Shown: positions 15,400 through 24,206, counted from the first letter of the stretch. The stretch: DNA of 24,851 nucleotides from an uncultured Acetatifactor sp. (GCA_934402375.1 CAKRUB010000039.1:1-24851); one strand, 5' to 3'. The notes: generated by a model not told the origin, from the sequence alone. Numbers and translations: made by a program.

Positions 15400-16756
15400 T
15401 GTGTCTTGCTTGTCCTTCCTGATTTCCCGGTCTCTGACGGTTATGACGGTTCCTATGATAGTTCTGGCGGTTCCTGTTATCGCGCCGCTGCTCGCCTTCC
15501 TGACGATTCCCCTGCACATTGCCGTCCCCATTCTCAGCGCGTCTCTCGTTGTTCAGACGGTTCTGGCGATTTCCCTGCGCGTTGCCATCCCCATTCTCAT
15601 AGCGTCTCTCATTATTCTGGCGACTCTGGCGCTGTTCGCCGTTCTGACGGTTTCTGTTGTCACGGCGCTGTTCACCGCTCTGGTGGTTTCTGTTGTCGCG
15701 CCGCTGCTCACCCTCCTGACGACTTCCCTGCGCATTGCCGTCCACGTTCTCAGTGCGTCTCTCGCTGCTCTGACGGTTCTGGCGCTGTTCACCGCCCTGA
15801 CGACTCCGATTCCGGTTATTCTGGCGCTGTCCGCCCTCCAGCTGCTCTGCTGTCTCAGTGGCCTCCTGCTGCTCTTCCTCCTCGAGCTTCTCGAGCTCCT
15901 TCATTTCCTCCCTGGACAGATCGACCTTGTCTTTCTTTCCATGTCTGCGGCGGAACTGAAGCTGTTCTACCGGATACTCCTTGATCTCCTTTTCGTCGCC
16001 GTCCTCGACAACCACCTTAACAAGCTGACGCAGAACATTAACACTCTGCACCTCGCCCTTCAGACCGTCCTCCGTGGTTACATAATCCCCGATTCCGGGC
16101 AGCTTACGGTTTAACTCCTCGTAGGTCTCCTCCTCATTTTTCAGGCAACACATCAGTCTGCCGCACACACCGGAAATCTTTGTCGGGTTCAGGGACAGAT
16201 TCTGCTCCTTCGCCATCTTGATTGATACCGGCACGAAATCCGCCAGATAACTGTGACAGCAAAGAGGACGTCCACAGATACCGATTCCGCCGACAATCTT
16301 TGTCTCATCCCGGACACCGATCTGCCGAAGCTCAATCCTTGTCTTGAATACGCCTGCCAGATCCTTTACCAGCTCTCTGAAATCGATACGTCCGTCCGCT
16401 GTAAAATAAAAGAGAACCTTGTTATTGTCAAAGGTATATTCCGCGTCGATGAGCTTCATCTCCAGCTCATGCTTGCGGATTTTCTCGAGACAGATTTTGA
16501 AGGCATCCTTCTCCTTCAGCTTATTGTTTGCCTCCTGCTCAATATCCCTCGCGTTTGCGATCCTGATCACGGGCTTCAGGGGCTGGATCACCTTCTCATC
16601 CTCAACCTCCGTTACACCGGTCATTACTGTTCCGAATTCAATTCCTCTCGCGGTCTCAACAATTACATGGTCTCCCCGCTTTATCTCAAAATTCAAAGGG
16701 TCAAAGAAATAAATCTTGCCCGCAGTCCGAAATCTTACACCAATTACTTTCGTCAT
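15377..16756 (-). CDS. ricT: RicT/YaaT (PSP1-domain protein) with a long low-complexity tail
   Basis: RicT works with RicA and RicF as a complex that steers RNase Y cleavage of mRNA; in Bacillus it also affects sporulation, competence and biofilms. Residues 1-270 are the conserved part: N-terminal domain with RGIEFGTV, a PSP1 segment, and two Cys groups, CGRPLCC (161-167) and CGRLMCC (198-204), which match the iron-sulphur ligands of this family. From about 307 to 459 the protein is almost only Arg, Asn, Gln, Glu and Gly in repeats; relatives normally end near 270-300. GTGAGGTGG precedes the ATG. It follows holB after a hairpin and overlaps trmN6. Confidence 0.93.
   Translation of the reverse strand: MTKVIGVRFRTAGKIYFFDPLNFEIKRGDHVIVETARGIEFGTVMTGVTEVEDEKVIQPLKPVIRIANARDIEQEANNKLKEKDAFKICLEKIRKHELEMKLIDAEYTFDNNKVLFYFTADGRIDFRELVKDLAGVFKTRIELRQIGVRDETKIVGGIGICGRPLCCHSYLADFVPVSIKMAKEQNLSLNPTKISGVCGRLMCCLKNEEETYEELNRKLPGIGDYVTTEDGLKGEVQSVNVLRQLVKVVVEDGDEKEIKEYPVEQLQFRRRHGKKDKVDLSREEMKELEKLEEEEQQEATETAEQLEGGQRQNNRNRSRQGGEQRQNRQSSERRTENVDGNAQGSRQEGEQRRDNRNHQSGEQRRDNRNRQNGEQRQSRQNNERRYENGDGNAQGNRQNRLNNERRAENGDGNVQGNRQEGEQRRDNRNRQNYHRNRHNRQRPGNQEGQARHNDNQSEG
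15380..15838 (-). repeat. Repeats encoding the R/N/Q/G/E-rich tail of RicT
   Basis: Imperfect repeats in the 3' third of ricT. The protein units are GEQRRDNRNRQ (near 349, 361 and 421) and NNERR-x-ENGDGN-x-QGNRQ (near 381 and 402). The tail (residues 307-459) has almost no hydrophobic residue and should be disordered, and its Arg content suggests RNA binding. Because of the repeats, opposite-strand frames here are long and hydrophobic; they are not genes. Confidence 0.85.
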
Positions 16757-16811
16757 CTATCCACCTCACCGGCGCCATGCGCCTTACAAAAATTTGCGAA
16801 AATACTCCGCG

Positions 16812-16864
16812 TAACAAAATAGCAGCCGTAGTGTACAAGCGACACCACAACTGCTATTTTAACA
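16812..16864 (-). terminator. Hairpin terminator between holB and ricT
   Basis: AAAATAGCAG (16860-16851 on the minus strand) pairs with CTGCTATTTT (16825-16816), with further pairing inside (TGGTGT with ACACTA) and TTTTGTT at its end. The stem is AT-rich at the base, so it can work in both directions. It would end or attenuate the holB transcript before ricT, although these genes form one operon in related species. Confidence 0.7.
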
Positions 16865-16903
16865 TAAGCCCGCCAAAAATGCTACTGTTAATCCTTGTCT
16901 GTT

Positions 16904-17896
16904 TTATCCGTTCTCCTGGATCGTCAGCATCAGAAGCTCCATGGTAAGCTCAAAATTCACGTTGGCATCCAGACGCTTTTTCGCAGTATCCAGTGCCTCG
17001 ATAATCGTCTCGATTCCCTCATAGCTGCTGCGCTGCGCCGTTCTGCGGAGCGTCTGTATCTCCTCCCGGAAAACAAGATGATTGACATCATTCGTTGCCT
17101 TAAAAAGCAGAACATCCCGATACCAGATGGCGAAGATGTCAAGGTAATCGTTGATCTCAAGCTTATACTCCGTGATCTTCTTGATTGCCGCAATGATCTC
17201 GTTCAGTTCCATGTCCTTTATGTACTTCAGCAGAGACAGTGCCTCAGACTTCACATTTTCAAAGTCTTCGCTCGATGCCAGCGCCTTCGCCTTGCCGATA
17301 TTTCCCCTCGCAAAGGCAACGCAGACCTCCGCCTTATAATCCGGGACATGAAGCTGCTCCATCAGATATTTTTTAACAAGTTCATCAGCGACCGGCTTCA
17401 TATTCAGGACAACACAGCGGCTGAGAATGGTCGGCAAAAGGGAATTTACATTCGTAGTCAATAGCAGAATGACCGCATAGGCAGGCGGCTCCTCCAAGGT
17501 CTTCAAAATCGCGTTCTGTGCCTGCGGCGTCATCTTCTCCGCCTCGTTGACAATATAGATTTTATAGGGACCGCTGTAGGGCTTAATTCCCACATCATTG
17601 TTGACCTGCGCACGGATGTCGTCGACACTGATGGTATTTGGTTTTTCGTGTGTCACATGGATAATATCGGGATGATTATCCGACAGCGCCTGCTTACAGG
17701 AATGACATTCCTGACACGGCTCTGTCCCCTTCTTCTCGCATTGCAGCGTCATGGCAAAGATCCGCGCAATGAACTCCTTGCCGGAGGATTTCTCACCGTT
17801 GATGATATACGCATGGGAAACCTTTCCCGTCCCGACCGCATTCTGCAGGTGCTCCTTCATCTGCTCTTGTCCTATAATGTCCCGAAAGTCAGCCAT
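16904..17896 (-). CDS. holB: DNA polymerase III subunit delta'
   Basis: 330 residues, part of the clamp loader that places the sliding clamp on primed DNA. The AAA+ fold is visible: MADFRDIIGQEQMKEHLQNA at the N-terminus, then HAYIINGEKSSGK (about 28-40), where the usual Thr/Ser after GK is Glu, as expected for a subunit that need not bind ATP. Zinc module: CEKKGTEPCQECHSC (about 53-67). NEAEKMTPQAQNAILKTLEE (about 116-135) is the delta' Walker B/sensor region, and SRC (SRCVVL) keeps the conserved arginine-finger SRC motif. GAGGGAG precedes the ATG. Same place as holB between yaaR and yaaT in B. subtilis. Confidence 0.95.
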   Translation of the reverse strand: MADFRDIIGQEQMKEHLQNAVGTGKVSHAYIINGEKSSGKEFIARIFAMTLQCEKKGTEPCQECHSCKQALSDNHPDIIHVTHEKPNTISVDDIRAQVNNDVGIKPYSGPYKIYIVNEAEKMTPQAQNAILKTLEEPPAYAVILLLTTNVNSLLPTILSRCVVLNMKPVADELVKKYLMEQLHVPDYKAEVCVAFARGNIGKAKALASSEDFENVKSEALSLLKYIKDMELNEIIAAIKKITEYKLEINDYLDIFAIWYRDVLLFKATNDVNHLVFREEIQTLRRTAQRSSYEGIETIIEALDTAKKRLDANVNFELTMELLMLTIQENG

Positions 17897-17945
17897 ACTC
17901 CCTCATTTCTGTGTACTTTTCACACGAATCCAATGTATCTCCTGT

Positions 17946-18386
17946 TCAGGTAAAAATATCCAGCAGCAATCCCCTGATTTCACCGATCTTATTCAGTATC
18001 GCAAGATTATCCTTCTCATCCTTCATAAGCTCCTGCGCCAGCTGATCCAGATTCTCGTCCACAAGACGGATAATACCGTAAACCCTGTGCCTTCCCCTTC
18101 TGTCCAGAAAATTTTCCCGTGAAAAGGAATGAGAGCGCGTCACCACCTCATTCAGGAATTCCTTGACCAGCCCGCGGTAATGCCTCATGTCCTTCACATC
18201 GCGCCGCTTTGCCAGCTTCTCACCCTCCATGGTGATCTCTTCCATCAGGTTCTGCAGCCTTGCCTGAAGCTCCGCCTCCTCGATGTGGCTGGCAAGCATA
18301 AACTTAAAGGTACCATCTGTCGGCTGCGTGTTCTGTGTCTGTTCCACAGGCATTGCCTGACTGACCTGATTGACCTTAATGTCCAT
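17946..18386 (-). CDS. yaaR: YaaR family protein (DUF327)
   Basis: 146 residues with the DUF327 pattern: a flexible N-terminus ([17 protein letters not shown]), then helices ending in [39 protein letters not shown] and a final helix [20 protein letters not shown]. Probably all-helical and cytoplasmic. Its function is unknown, but it keeps its place directly before holB in Firmicutes. AGGAGG sits 8 bases before the ATG. Spacing to the kinase-like gene is 16 bases, to holB 49 bases. Confidence 0.92.
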   Translation of the reverse strand: MDIKVNQVSQAMPVEQTQNTQPTDGTFKFMLASHIEEAELQARLQNLMEEITMEGEKLAKRRDVKDMRHYRGLVKEFLNEVVTRSHSFSRENFLDRRGRHRVYGIIRLVDENLDQLAQELMKDEKDNLAILNKIGEIRGLLLDIFT

Positions 18387-18402
18387 ATGCTGCCCTCCTC
18401 TC

Positions 18403-18990
18403 TCAATTCACGGATTCCCTTATGTATTGCTTAATCTCTTCCAGACACTGCTCCAAATTTTCATTGACAAATCGTCTTGCAACGCCTGCCTCGCTTATCT
18501 TTTCTTCAGAGAAATCCGTGCTGTCCGCCAGAAATCTGCGGCACATCTCCTCATACTTCGGCTTCTCCTGTCTCCGCTCCCTGTCCAACGCCCTCTGTAG
18601 CCTCACGCCGTCGTCCAGCTCTATCATGACCGGAAGTATCCGCTCCACCCCAAAGTATTCCTTAAGGCTGCGATACGCTTCGAGCGTACCGATCATAATA
18701 TAATTGCCCGTCTCAGTGATCTGACCGTCATCCACCGTGAAATAGCGCCACAGCCCGTAAAAGGTATGATATTCACGCGCCTCGATGATCCGCCCCTGCT
18801 CTTTCCAGTGCGCATAGCCCGTCTCATCCGTGAAAAAGTACTCGACACCCTCGCATTCTCCATCCCGGATGGGTCTTGTCGTATAGGATACGATCGTCTG
18901 AAGCCCAAGCGCCTGATCCGCCAGCAGCCTCTTAAAAATCGTATCCTTTCCTGTGGAGCTTTTCCCCATCAGGCATATGATCTTTCCCAT
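18403..18990 (-). CDS. Guanylate-kinase-like P-loop protein
   Basis: 195 residues. P-loop [12 protein letters not shown] (about 7-18), then [19 protein letters not shown] (35-53), which corresponds to the GMP-binding segment of guanylate kinase (SxTTRxxRxGExxGxxYxF). [14 protein letters not shown] follows where true Gmk has the conserved YGTP, so that motif is changed. The LID region ([18 protein letters not shown]) has basic residues. It could be a guanylate kinase, or a divergent nucleotide kinase with another substrate; a canonical gmk is likely elsewhere. It starts 4 bases after pyk and occupies the position of tmk in the Bacillus order, before yaaR. Confidence 0.75.
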   Translation of the reverse strand: MGKIICLMGKSSTGKDTIFKRLLADQALGLQTIVSYTTRPIRDGECEGVEYFFTDETGYAHWKEQGRIIEAREYHTFYGLWRYFTVDDGQITETGNYIMIGTLEAYRSLKEYFGVERILPVMIELDDGVRLQRALDRERRQEKPKYEEMCRRFLADSTDFSEEKISEAGVARRFVNENLEQCLEEIKQYIRESVN

Positions 18991-18994
18991 GGTA

Positions 18995-20410
18995 TCACTC
19001 TACCTCAACTACGTGAATCATGTTTGTCGTTCCTGTGATGCCGAGCGGAACTCCCGCCGTGATGACTACAACGTCTCCGGTATGCACATAGCCCGCTTCC
19101 TTTGCAGCAAGCACCGCATCGGCAAACAGCTCCTCCGATGACTCCTCTTTCTTTATCAGCAACGGATTGACACCCCAAAGCAGATTCAGCTGGTCGCACA
19201 CACGCTCATTGACAGCACAGCCGATAATCGGACAGCTCGGCTTAAATCTGGAAATTGCTTCTGCCGTATAGCCCGACATCGTAACCGTAATGATTGCCGC
19301 CGCGTTCAGATCCATTGCAGCGGAGCAGGTCGCATATGCGATTGCGTTCGTAATCTCGCTCTTATCGCCCTCATCGTTTCTACGCATTCTGGAACGGTAG
19401 TCAATATCTTTTTCGGCAGCTTCTGCGATTCTCGCCATAGTTTTTACTGCTTCTACCGGATATTTTCCGGCGGCACTCTCTCCCGAAAGCATAATTGCCG
19501 TCGTTCCGTCGTAGATTGCATTCGCAATGTCCGTCGCCTCCGCTCTCGTCGGTCTCGGATGATTAATCATGGATTCCAGCATCTGTGTTGCCGTGATAAC
19601 ATGCTTACCCTGTGCATTCGCCATCTTGATCATCTTCTTCTGGAGCACAGGCACTTCCTCCATCGGAATCTCTACTCCCATATCGCCGCGGGCAACCATA
19701 ACGCCGTCCGAAGCCTCCAGAATCTCCTCCAGGTTCTTGATGCCCTGCATGTTTTCGATCTTGGCAATAATCTTCATATCGCTTCCATGCTCCTGAAGAA
19801 TTTTCCTCAGCTCATAAATGTCTTCCTTGCTCCGTACAAAGGATGCCGCGATCAGCTCATAGCCCTCTTTGATACCGAACAGAATATCCTCCATATCCGC
19901 ATCACTGATATAAGGCATGGAGAGAATGGCACCCGGTACATTCACTCCCTTATGATTCGATACAAAGCCGCCGTTAATAACACGGCAGATTATCTCCTCC
20001 CCGCTGATCTCCTCTACCTCCAGCTCAATCAGACCATCATCGATCAGAAGCGTTGTTCCTACTGTAATATCATTCTTAAGGTTCTTATAGGAAATGGTCG
20101 CTCTCTGCGCCGTTCCCATAATTTCCTCTGTTGTCAGGGTAAAGGTCTCCCCTGCCTTCAGTTCTACCTTACCGCCCTCGAAATCCCGCAGACGGATTTC
20201 CGGTCCCTTCGTATCCAGCATGGTCGCAACCGGCAGCCCAAGCTCCTTGCGAACCTTTAAAACACGCTCATATTTTGCCTTCTGCTCCTCATGTGTTCCA
20301 TGTGAAAAGTTAAATCTCGCCACATTCATGCCCGCCAGCATCAATTCGCGCAGGCGCTCCTCCGATTCACTTGCCGGTCCGATCGTGCAGATTATTTTTG
20401 TTTTTCTCAT
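18995..20410 (-). CDS. pyk: Pyruvate kinase
   Basis: Last step of glycolysis: phosphoenolpyruvate + ADP to pyruvate + ATP. 471 residues from MRKTKIICTIGPASESEERL; this ATG has GGAGG 6 bases upstream, while the upstream TTG at 20461 has none. Family motifs: GMNVARFNFSHG (Arg/Asn/Ser of the active site), DTKGPEIR, ASFVRSKEDI, IIAKIENMQGIKNLEEI (catalytic Lys and metal-binding Glu), MVARGDMGVEIP, TATQMLESM and LSGESAAGKYP. The C-terminal domain ends normally at TTNMIHVVEVE, without the extra PEP-utilisation domain seen in Bacillus pyruvate kinase. Its insertion beside the yaaO-like and gmk-like genes differs from the Bacillus order. Confidence 0.97.
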   Translation of the reverse strand: MRKTKIICTIGPASESEERLRELMLAGMNVARFNFSHGTHEEQKAKYERVLKVRKELGLPVATMLDTKGPEIRLRDFEGGKVELKAGETFTLTTEEIMGTAQRATISYKNLKNDITVGTTLLIDDGLIELEVEEISGEEIICRVINGGFVSNHKGVNVPGAILSMPYISDADMEDILFGIKEGYELIAASFVRSKEDIYELRKILQEHGSDMKIIAKIENMQGIKNLEEILEASDGVMVARGDMGVEIPMEEVPVLQKKMIKMANAQGKHVITATQMLESMINHPRPTRAEATDIANAIYDGTTAIMLSGESAAGKYPVEAVKTMARIAEAAEKDIDYRSRMRRNDEGDKSEITNAIAYATCSAAMDLNAAAIITVTMSGYTAEAISRFKPSCPIIGCAVNERVCDQLNLLWGVNPLLIKKEESSEELFADAVLAAKEAGYVHTGDVVVITAGVPLGITGTTNMIHVVEVE

Positions 20411-20426
20411 TTTTTCCTCCATTTCC

Positions 20427-20509
20427 GCGCAAGTCCTTTGCGCATAGCGAGTTTGTGTCAAGTGTGCGCAGACACAAATCTCATGATTGAAAAATTGTAT
20501 TTTTCAATC
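20427..20509 (-). promoter_or_regulatory. Structured leader of pyk: three hairpins
   Basis: In the 114 bases between the decarboxylase stop and the pyk ATG there are three perfect or near-perfect stems: GATTGAAAAA/TTTTTCAATC (20509-20500 with 20494-20485), which may be a weak terminator; TTTGTGTC/GACACAAA with a flanking GAG/CTC (20482-20449); and GCGCAA/TTGCGC with the loop AGGAC (20443-20427), just before the ribosome binding site. The loop of the second contains TGCGCA and can pair with the arms of the third. No known riboswitch recognised. Confidence 0.5.
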
Positions 20510-20524
20510 TTTTCCCTCTTTCTT

Positions 20525-21952
20525 TTATTTATACTCTGTTTCTGTTAATACCTGAATCCCATATCCGTCCTGACAGCCTCGCACTCCCTGTACATCCATG
20601 CCCTTGCTGATCCATGTACGAATCTTCCGGTTCAGTTCCCCGGACATTCTTTCCCCCGGTACAAGCAGCGGCACACCCGGAGGATATAAATTAACAAATT
20701 CTCCTACCGCCCGCCCAATGCTCTGATCAAGCCGGACTTCCTCCCGTGGTCTGTCCCACGCTTCCGCCAGTGTCAGCCCACAGACCGGCGGCATAATCCC
20801 GATCTCATTCTCTACATGAGACGTTCTGTCCCGCTCTGCCTGCCGCAGTTCACTATCAATCTCCAGCAGCGCAGCAGTCATTCTGTCATAGCCCTCCTGC
20901 CCGTCATTCAACGTAAACATGGCAAGCACAAAGGTCTCCGCCGCCATCTCCGTCTGAATCCGGTATCTCTTTAGAAGTATATCATATAACTGTCTGCCTG
21001 TGATAGCTGTATTCTTAACTGAAATCACTAATTTTCCAATATCCTGCCGCTGATCCGCCGGAAGAAATCTCAATACCTTACAGTTTCTCAGCCGCTCACA
21101 CATTGCGGCATACCTTGAACGAAATGTATCGAGAACCTTTTCCCCGTCACGCTCCATATATTGCAGGGCATTGTCAATACTTGCCATTAAGAGATAGGAT
21201 GGGCTGCTGGACTGATAAATATGCAGAAACCGTCTCAGACGCTCCCTGTCCACTATTGTTCCGTTCACATGCAGCAGCGCAGTCTGGGTCAGCGCCGGAA
21301 GCGTCTTATGTACACTCTGAATGACCAGATCGGCTCCCTGCCTGCAGCTGTTCTCATGAACCGCATTGCTCCATCCGAGATGCGCTCCATGTGCCTCGTC
21401 CACAATCAGTGGTATGCCTCTGGCATGAACAATTTCCGAAATTTGTCTGATGTCGCTGATTCTTCCTTCGTAAGTAGGCGATACAAGCAATACTGCCTGA
21501 ATATCCGGCTCCTTATCCAATGCCTCTTGCACCTGTTCCGAACTCATCGCATCGAATACGTCATAGTCCGCCAGCATTTTCGGATAAAGATAAGATGTGC
21601 GTAAATTTCTGAGATAAACTGCATGATACGCTGATTTGTGACAGTTCCTCGCCATCAGGATATGCCCTCCCGCTGGGAGCGCCGCGCTGACCGCGCTTAA
21701 GATGCCGCCCGTGCTTCCGTTGACAAGGTAATAACTTTCCTCCGCGCCACAGAATGCAGCCGCCTGTTCCTGCAGTTCCTTTAATATGCCTTCCGGCTGA
21801 TGCAGATTGTCAAATCCGTCTATTTCCGTGATGTCAAGCCGATAGAACTGGGATGGCAGTTCACCCCATGCATTGCGCTTATGTCCCGGCATATGGCACG
21901 GATATATCCCGCTTTCACTATACTGTGTGAGCTTTTCCAGTAAATGTTCCAA
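20525..21952 (-). CDS. Orn/Lys/Arg decarboxylase family PLP enzyme
   Basis: 475 residues, starting with TTG at 21952; AGGAAAG stands 7 bases before it and the upstream stop is one base away. PLP fold type I: N-terminal YPCHMPGHKRNAWG with the family GHK motif, VNGSTGGILSAV (phosphate-binding), VDEAHGAHLG (Asp and His of the PLP pocket, 184-193), and SVHKTLPALTQ with the PLP-binding Lys216. The C-terminal domain ends in YPPGVPLLVPGER (family substrate-domain motif). It matches YaaO-like short members without the N-terminal wing domain. Substrate (lysine, arginine or ornithine) cannot be told from sequence; polyamine or cadaverine synthesis is likely. Corresponds to yaaO in the Bacillus order. 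Confidence 0.9.
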   Translation of the reverse strand: MEHLLEKLTQYSESGIYPCHMPGHKRNAWGELPSQFYRLDITEIDGFDNLHQPEGILKELQEQAAAFCGAEESYYLVNGSTGGILSAVSAALPAGGHILMARNCHKSAYHAVYLRNLRTSYLYPKMLADYDVFDAMSSEQVQEALDKEPDIQAVLLVSPTYEGRISDIRQISEIVHARGIPLIVDEAHGAHLGWSNAVHENSCRQGADLVIQSVHKTLPALTQTALLHVNGTIVDRERLRRFLHIYQSSSPSYLLMASIDNALQYMERDGEKVLDTFRSRYAAMCERLRNCKVLRFLPADQRQDIGKLVISVKNTAITGRQLYDILLKRYRIQTEMAAETFVLAMFTLNDGQEGYDRMTAALLEIDSELRQAERDRTSHVENEIGIMPPVCGLTLAEAWDRPREEVRLDQSIGRAVGEFVNLYPPGVPLLVPGERMSGELNRKIRTWISKGMDVQGVRGCQDGYGIQVLTETEYK

Positions 21953-21953
21953 C

Positions 21954-22508
21954 TTAGTCTTTCCTCAGCTTCTGCAAAATTGCGCCATGTCCCTTGTGCA
22001 TGTGAAGTGTCTCAAGCAACGAGCACCATTTATCCGCTGTTGTGACAATCCATGCCTCCCTGCACATCGGCGGCACTACAGTGAGCGGCCACATATGCTT
22101 TTCAATAATATCACGCTCCCGCGAAGTCAGCTTATATTCCCGCGCCGCATTTCGAAGTGCCGTTCCCGGATGATAAAAGCCATGCAGCCGGTGCGGATTT
22201 TCCTTGTCGGGCTTATGCCAGTCATATAGGAAATAGTCGTGAAGAAGCGCTCCACGGATCAGATCCCTTCTATTACAAGAAATACGAAACATATCAGTCA
22301 ACGCCAGACTGCAGCGCGCTACACTCATCACATGGTCACTGACCGTTATGTTTCCATGCTGGATAAACTGCTTCGTCTTATGAAAATTTCTTGAAGCCAA
22401 TATGTCAGGTGCATTTTCTCTGATCAGACGCTGAAAATGCCGATAGCGATCCAATTCCTTTTTCCACCTCTCCGCCTGACGTCTTGAGCGGACTCTGTGC
22501 TCTCCCAT
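21954..22508 (-). CDS. HD-domain phosphohydrolase-like protein
   Basis: 184 residues. Basic N-terminus (MGEHRVRSRRQAERWKKEL), then an HD-type metal-binding domain: ITVSDHVMSVARCSLALTDM (first His), RRDLIRGALLHDYFLYDWHK (HD pair), HGFYHPGTALRNAAREY, and a late Asp in TTADKWCSLLETL. This His/HD/H/D layout suggests a metal-dependent phosphohydrolase, perhaps on nucleotides; substrate unknown. The ATG follows the stop of the L,D-transpeptidase gene with no gap and the decarboxylase starts one base after its stop, so the three are probably one operon. Confidence 0.8.
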   Translation of the reverse strand: MGEHRVRSRRQAERWKKELDRYRHFQRLIRENAPDILASRNFHKTKQFIQHGNITVSDHVMSVARCSLALTDMFRISCNRRDLIRGALLHDYFLYDWHKPDKENPHRLHGFYHPGTALRNAAREYKLTSRERDIIEKHMWPLTVVPPMCREAWIVTTADKWCSLLETLHMHKGHGAILQKLRKD

Positions 22509-24122
22509 TTATTGTCCTTCCTGCCCTGCAGTTTCACCATTCTCCTGATTCTGATCCATAGTCGGCTCGTGCTCCTGCAAGAGCTCCTCCTCCGTCAGCG
22601 TCTCACCCTCTGCCGGAGCTGCTGTCTCCAACGGGTCCTTCTCGTAGTAATAACAGATTACCGGAAAACCGGTCGAAACATATTCATAAATTGTTGCGGC
22701 GGATGCCAGCGGAAGATTGATACATCCGTGCGAGCCATGCTCCTGATAGATCGTTCCACCAAAATGAGAACGCCACGTTGCATCGTGCATACCGTAATTT
22801 CCATAGAAAGGCATCCAGTAGGTTACGGGAGTTTCATAATCTGCGCCACGCAGTACCGCGTTGGTCGTCTTATAGGTCAGCCCGAAGATTCCCTGCGGTG
22901 TGACACAGCCCGGTGTGGAATTCATCGTACCGGAAACACAATCCGTCTCAAAGACAATCTCTCCGCCTTTATGAACATAAACATGCTGATGCGTCAGATC
23001 CGCCTCAATGTATGCATCACCGATGTCATTACTACCCTTCTTCTTTGCCCGGATACTGTACGCAGGCTCCTTTTCTGTCTGACTGCCCTGATAAATAAGC
23101 GCCACCAGCTCTGCCGTCTCTGTCTCCGTATCCGTCTTCCATCCGTAATTCGGACTGCCAAGTGTCATTTCCACACCATGCACCGTGACAAAATTCTTCT
23201 TTTTGCCATAAGTGTCATACTGCTTCGCCTGCTGCTTCACAAATGCTTCAACTGCCTCCTCGTCAAGAACCGGCTTTTCCTGTTCCATAGTGATCCAGTC
23301 CTTAAACGTCTCCACATCCAATACAACCTCATTGTCGTTCCAATCATATGTAATCACGGTTCCGAGCCATGTGTTTACAGTATCGACCGCCTCTGTCAGT
23401 TTCTTATCTGTCTGTTTAATTTTCGCCTCATTGTAACAGCCCATCTGTTCAAGATCCACAGTAGTATTCTGTGCATAAATTTCACTTTCTATACATTCGA
23501 TTACTCTGTCCAGATCAAGCTCGTTTCCCTGCGTTTCGGGAATAACCTCATAACCCTTTTTCTCGTCACTGTATTCGCTGATATAAGCATCTGTCGGAGC
23601 CGTCATATTTCCCTTCTGACATGCGTCCCAACCGGTCACAACGGTTTTAAGCAGTTCCTTATCAAACTCTACACCCTGCTCCAATGAATAAAAATTATGC
23701 TCTCCTGTATAAGCCATAGGCCATAACCATTCATTCTGTGCCTGCAGCAGCTCCTGTACAGCTTCCAGGCAATCAACATAGGATAAACCGATCTCCTCCG
23801 GTGTGATTGTCCCAAGGACAGCACCTTGTTCTCCTGTGTTGTAGTTCCTTCCTGTCACTTCCAATGAATAACGATTGATCTGGGCAGCAATCTGCGTTGC
23901 CACACTCTGCGCATCTGTGTTCCGGCACGCAATTCCATTCACAGAAGTGTTCGGCAAAAAATGTGACTGATAATACATTGCAATCCCCGCATATGATCCT
24001 GCTATCAATATACCTACCACTGCTACAGGAATAATCCATTTTATTTTTTTGCCTGACTTTCCTTTGCTCTCTGTGGTTTCTTTTCTTTCCTTTTCCTTCA
24101 TGTCTCTAAAAACTCCATTCAT
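22509..24122 (-). CDS. Membrane-anchored L,D-transpeptidase (YkuD domain)
   Basis: 537 residues. Charged cytoplasmic N-terminus, one transmembrane helix (about 29-50, IIPVAVVGILIAGSYAGIAM), then an extracytoplasmic peptidoglycan-binding-type region (about 55-340, with VNGIACRNTDAQSV). The YkuD catalytic domain (about 360-490) holds GNYGMHDATWR and the active-site HGSHGCINLP with Cys467. It forms 3-3 cross-links in peptidoglycan or attaches other groups to it. The acidic 47-residue tail after ICYYYEKDPLE is low-complexity. Two starts are possible: 24122 (weak ribosome binding site) and ATG at 24101 (GGAG 11 bases upstream). The promoter upstream and downstream HD and decarboxylase genes suggest a three-gene operon. 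Confidence 0.93.
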   Translation of the reverse strand: MNGVFRDMKEKERKETTESKGKSGKKIKWIIPVAVVGILIAGSYAGIAMYYQSHFLPNTSVNGIACRNTDAQSVATQIAAQINRYSLEVTGRNYNTGEQGAVLGTITPEEIGLSYVDCLEAVQELLQAQNEWLWPMAYTGEHNFYSLEQGVEFDKELLKTVVTGWDACQKGNMTAPTDAYISEYSDEKKGYEVIPETQGNELDLDRVIECIESEIYAQNTTVDLEQMGCYNEAKIKQTDKKLTEAVDTVNTWLGTVITYDWNDNEVVLDVETFKDWITMEQEKPVLDEEAVEAFVKQQAKQYDTYGKKKNFVTVHGVEMTLGSPNYGWKTDTETETAELVALIYQGSQTEKEPAYSIRAKKKGSNDIGDAYIEADLTHQHVYVHKGGEIVFETDCVSGTMNSTPGCVTPQGIFGLTYKTTNAVLRGADYETPVTYWMPFYGNYGMHDATWRSHFGGTIYQEHGSHGCINLPLASAATIYEYVSTGFPVICYYYEKDPLETAAPAEGETLTEEELLQEHEPTMDQNQENGETAGQEGQ

Positions 24123-24144
24123 CTCTTTCTACGCATACACGGCT

Positions 24145-24150
24145 ATTATA
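24145..24150 (-). promoter_or_regulatory. -10 element of the L,D-transpeptidase promoter
   Basis: TATAAT on the minus strand 22 bases before the ATG. A second TATAAT lies 11 bases further upstream. The matching -35 would fall in the T-run of the tRNA terminator and is poor, so promoter strength is uncertain. Confidence 0.4.
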
Positions 24151-24166
24151 GCATGATTATACACAC

Positions 24167-24206
24167 AAAAAAAGCATCAAAAGGCTTAAAATATAGCCTC
24201 CGATGC
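24167..24206 (-). terminator. Rho-independent terminator of the tRNA cluster
   Basis: On the minus strand GCATC..AGGCT pairs with AGCCT..GATGC (two G-U pairs and one bulged base) around an 8-base loop, followed by TTTTTTT. It begins 30 bases after tRNA-Phe. Confidence 0.85.

Noticed and set aside
15400..15531. Longer start for the tRNA methyltransferase gene
   Set aside because: The extension is the ricT repeat tail read in another frame; the protein family begins near MTISLKDNERV.
15401..16114. Long hydrophobic plus-strand frame (237 codons) that looks like a membrane protein
   Set aside because: It is the complement of the ricT repeat region; Arg/Gln/Asn codons read backwards give Leu/Val/Ala. 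No ribosome binding site, and ricT is certain.
22497..23687. 396-codon plus-strand frame
   Set aside because: Antisense to the L,D-transpeptidase gene, rich in Cys, His and Arg without domain features and without a start site.
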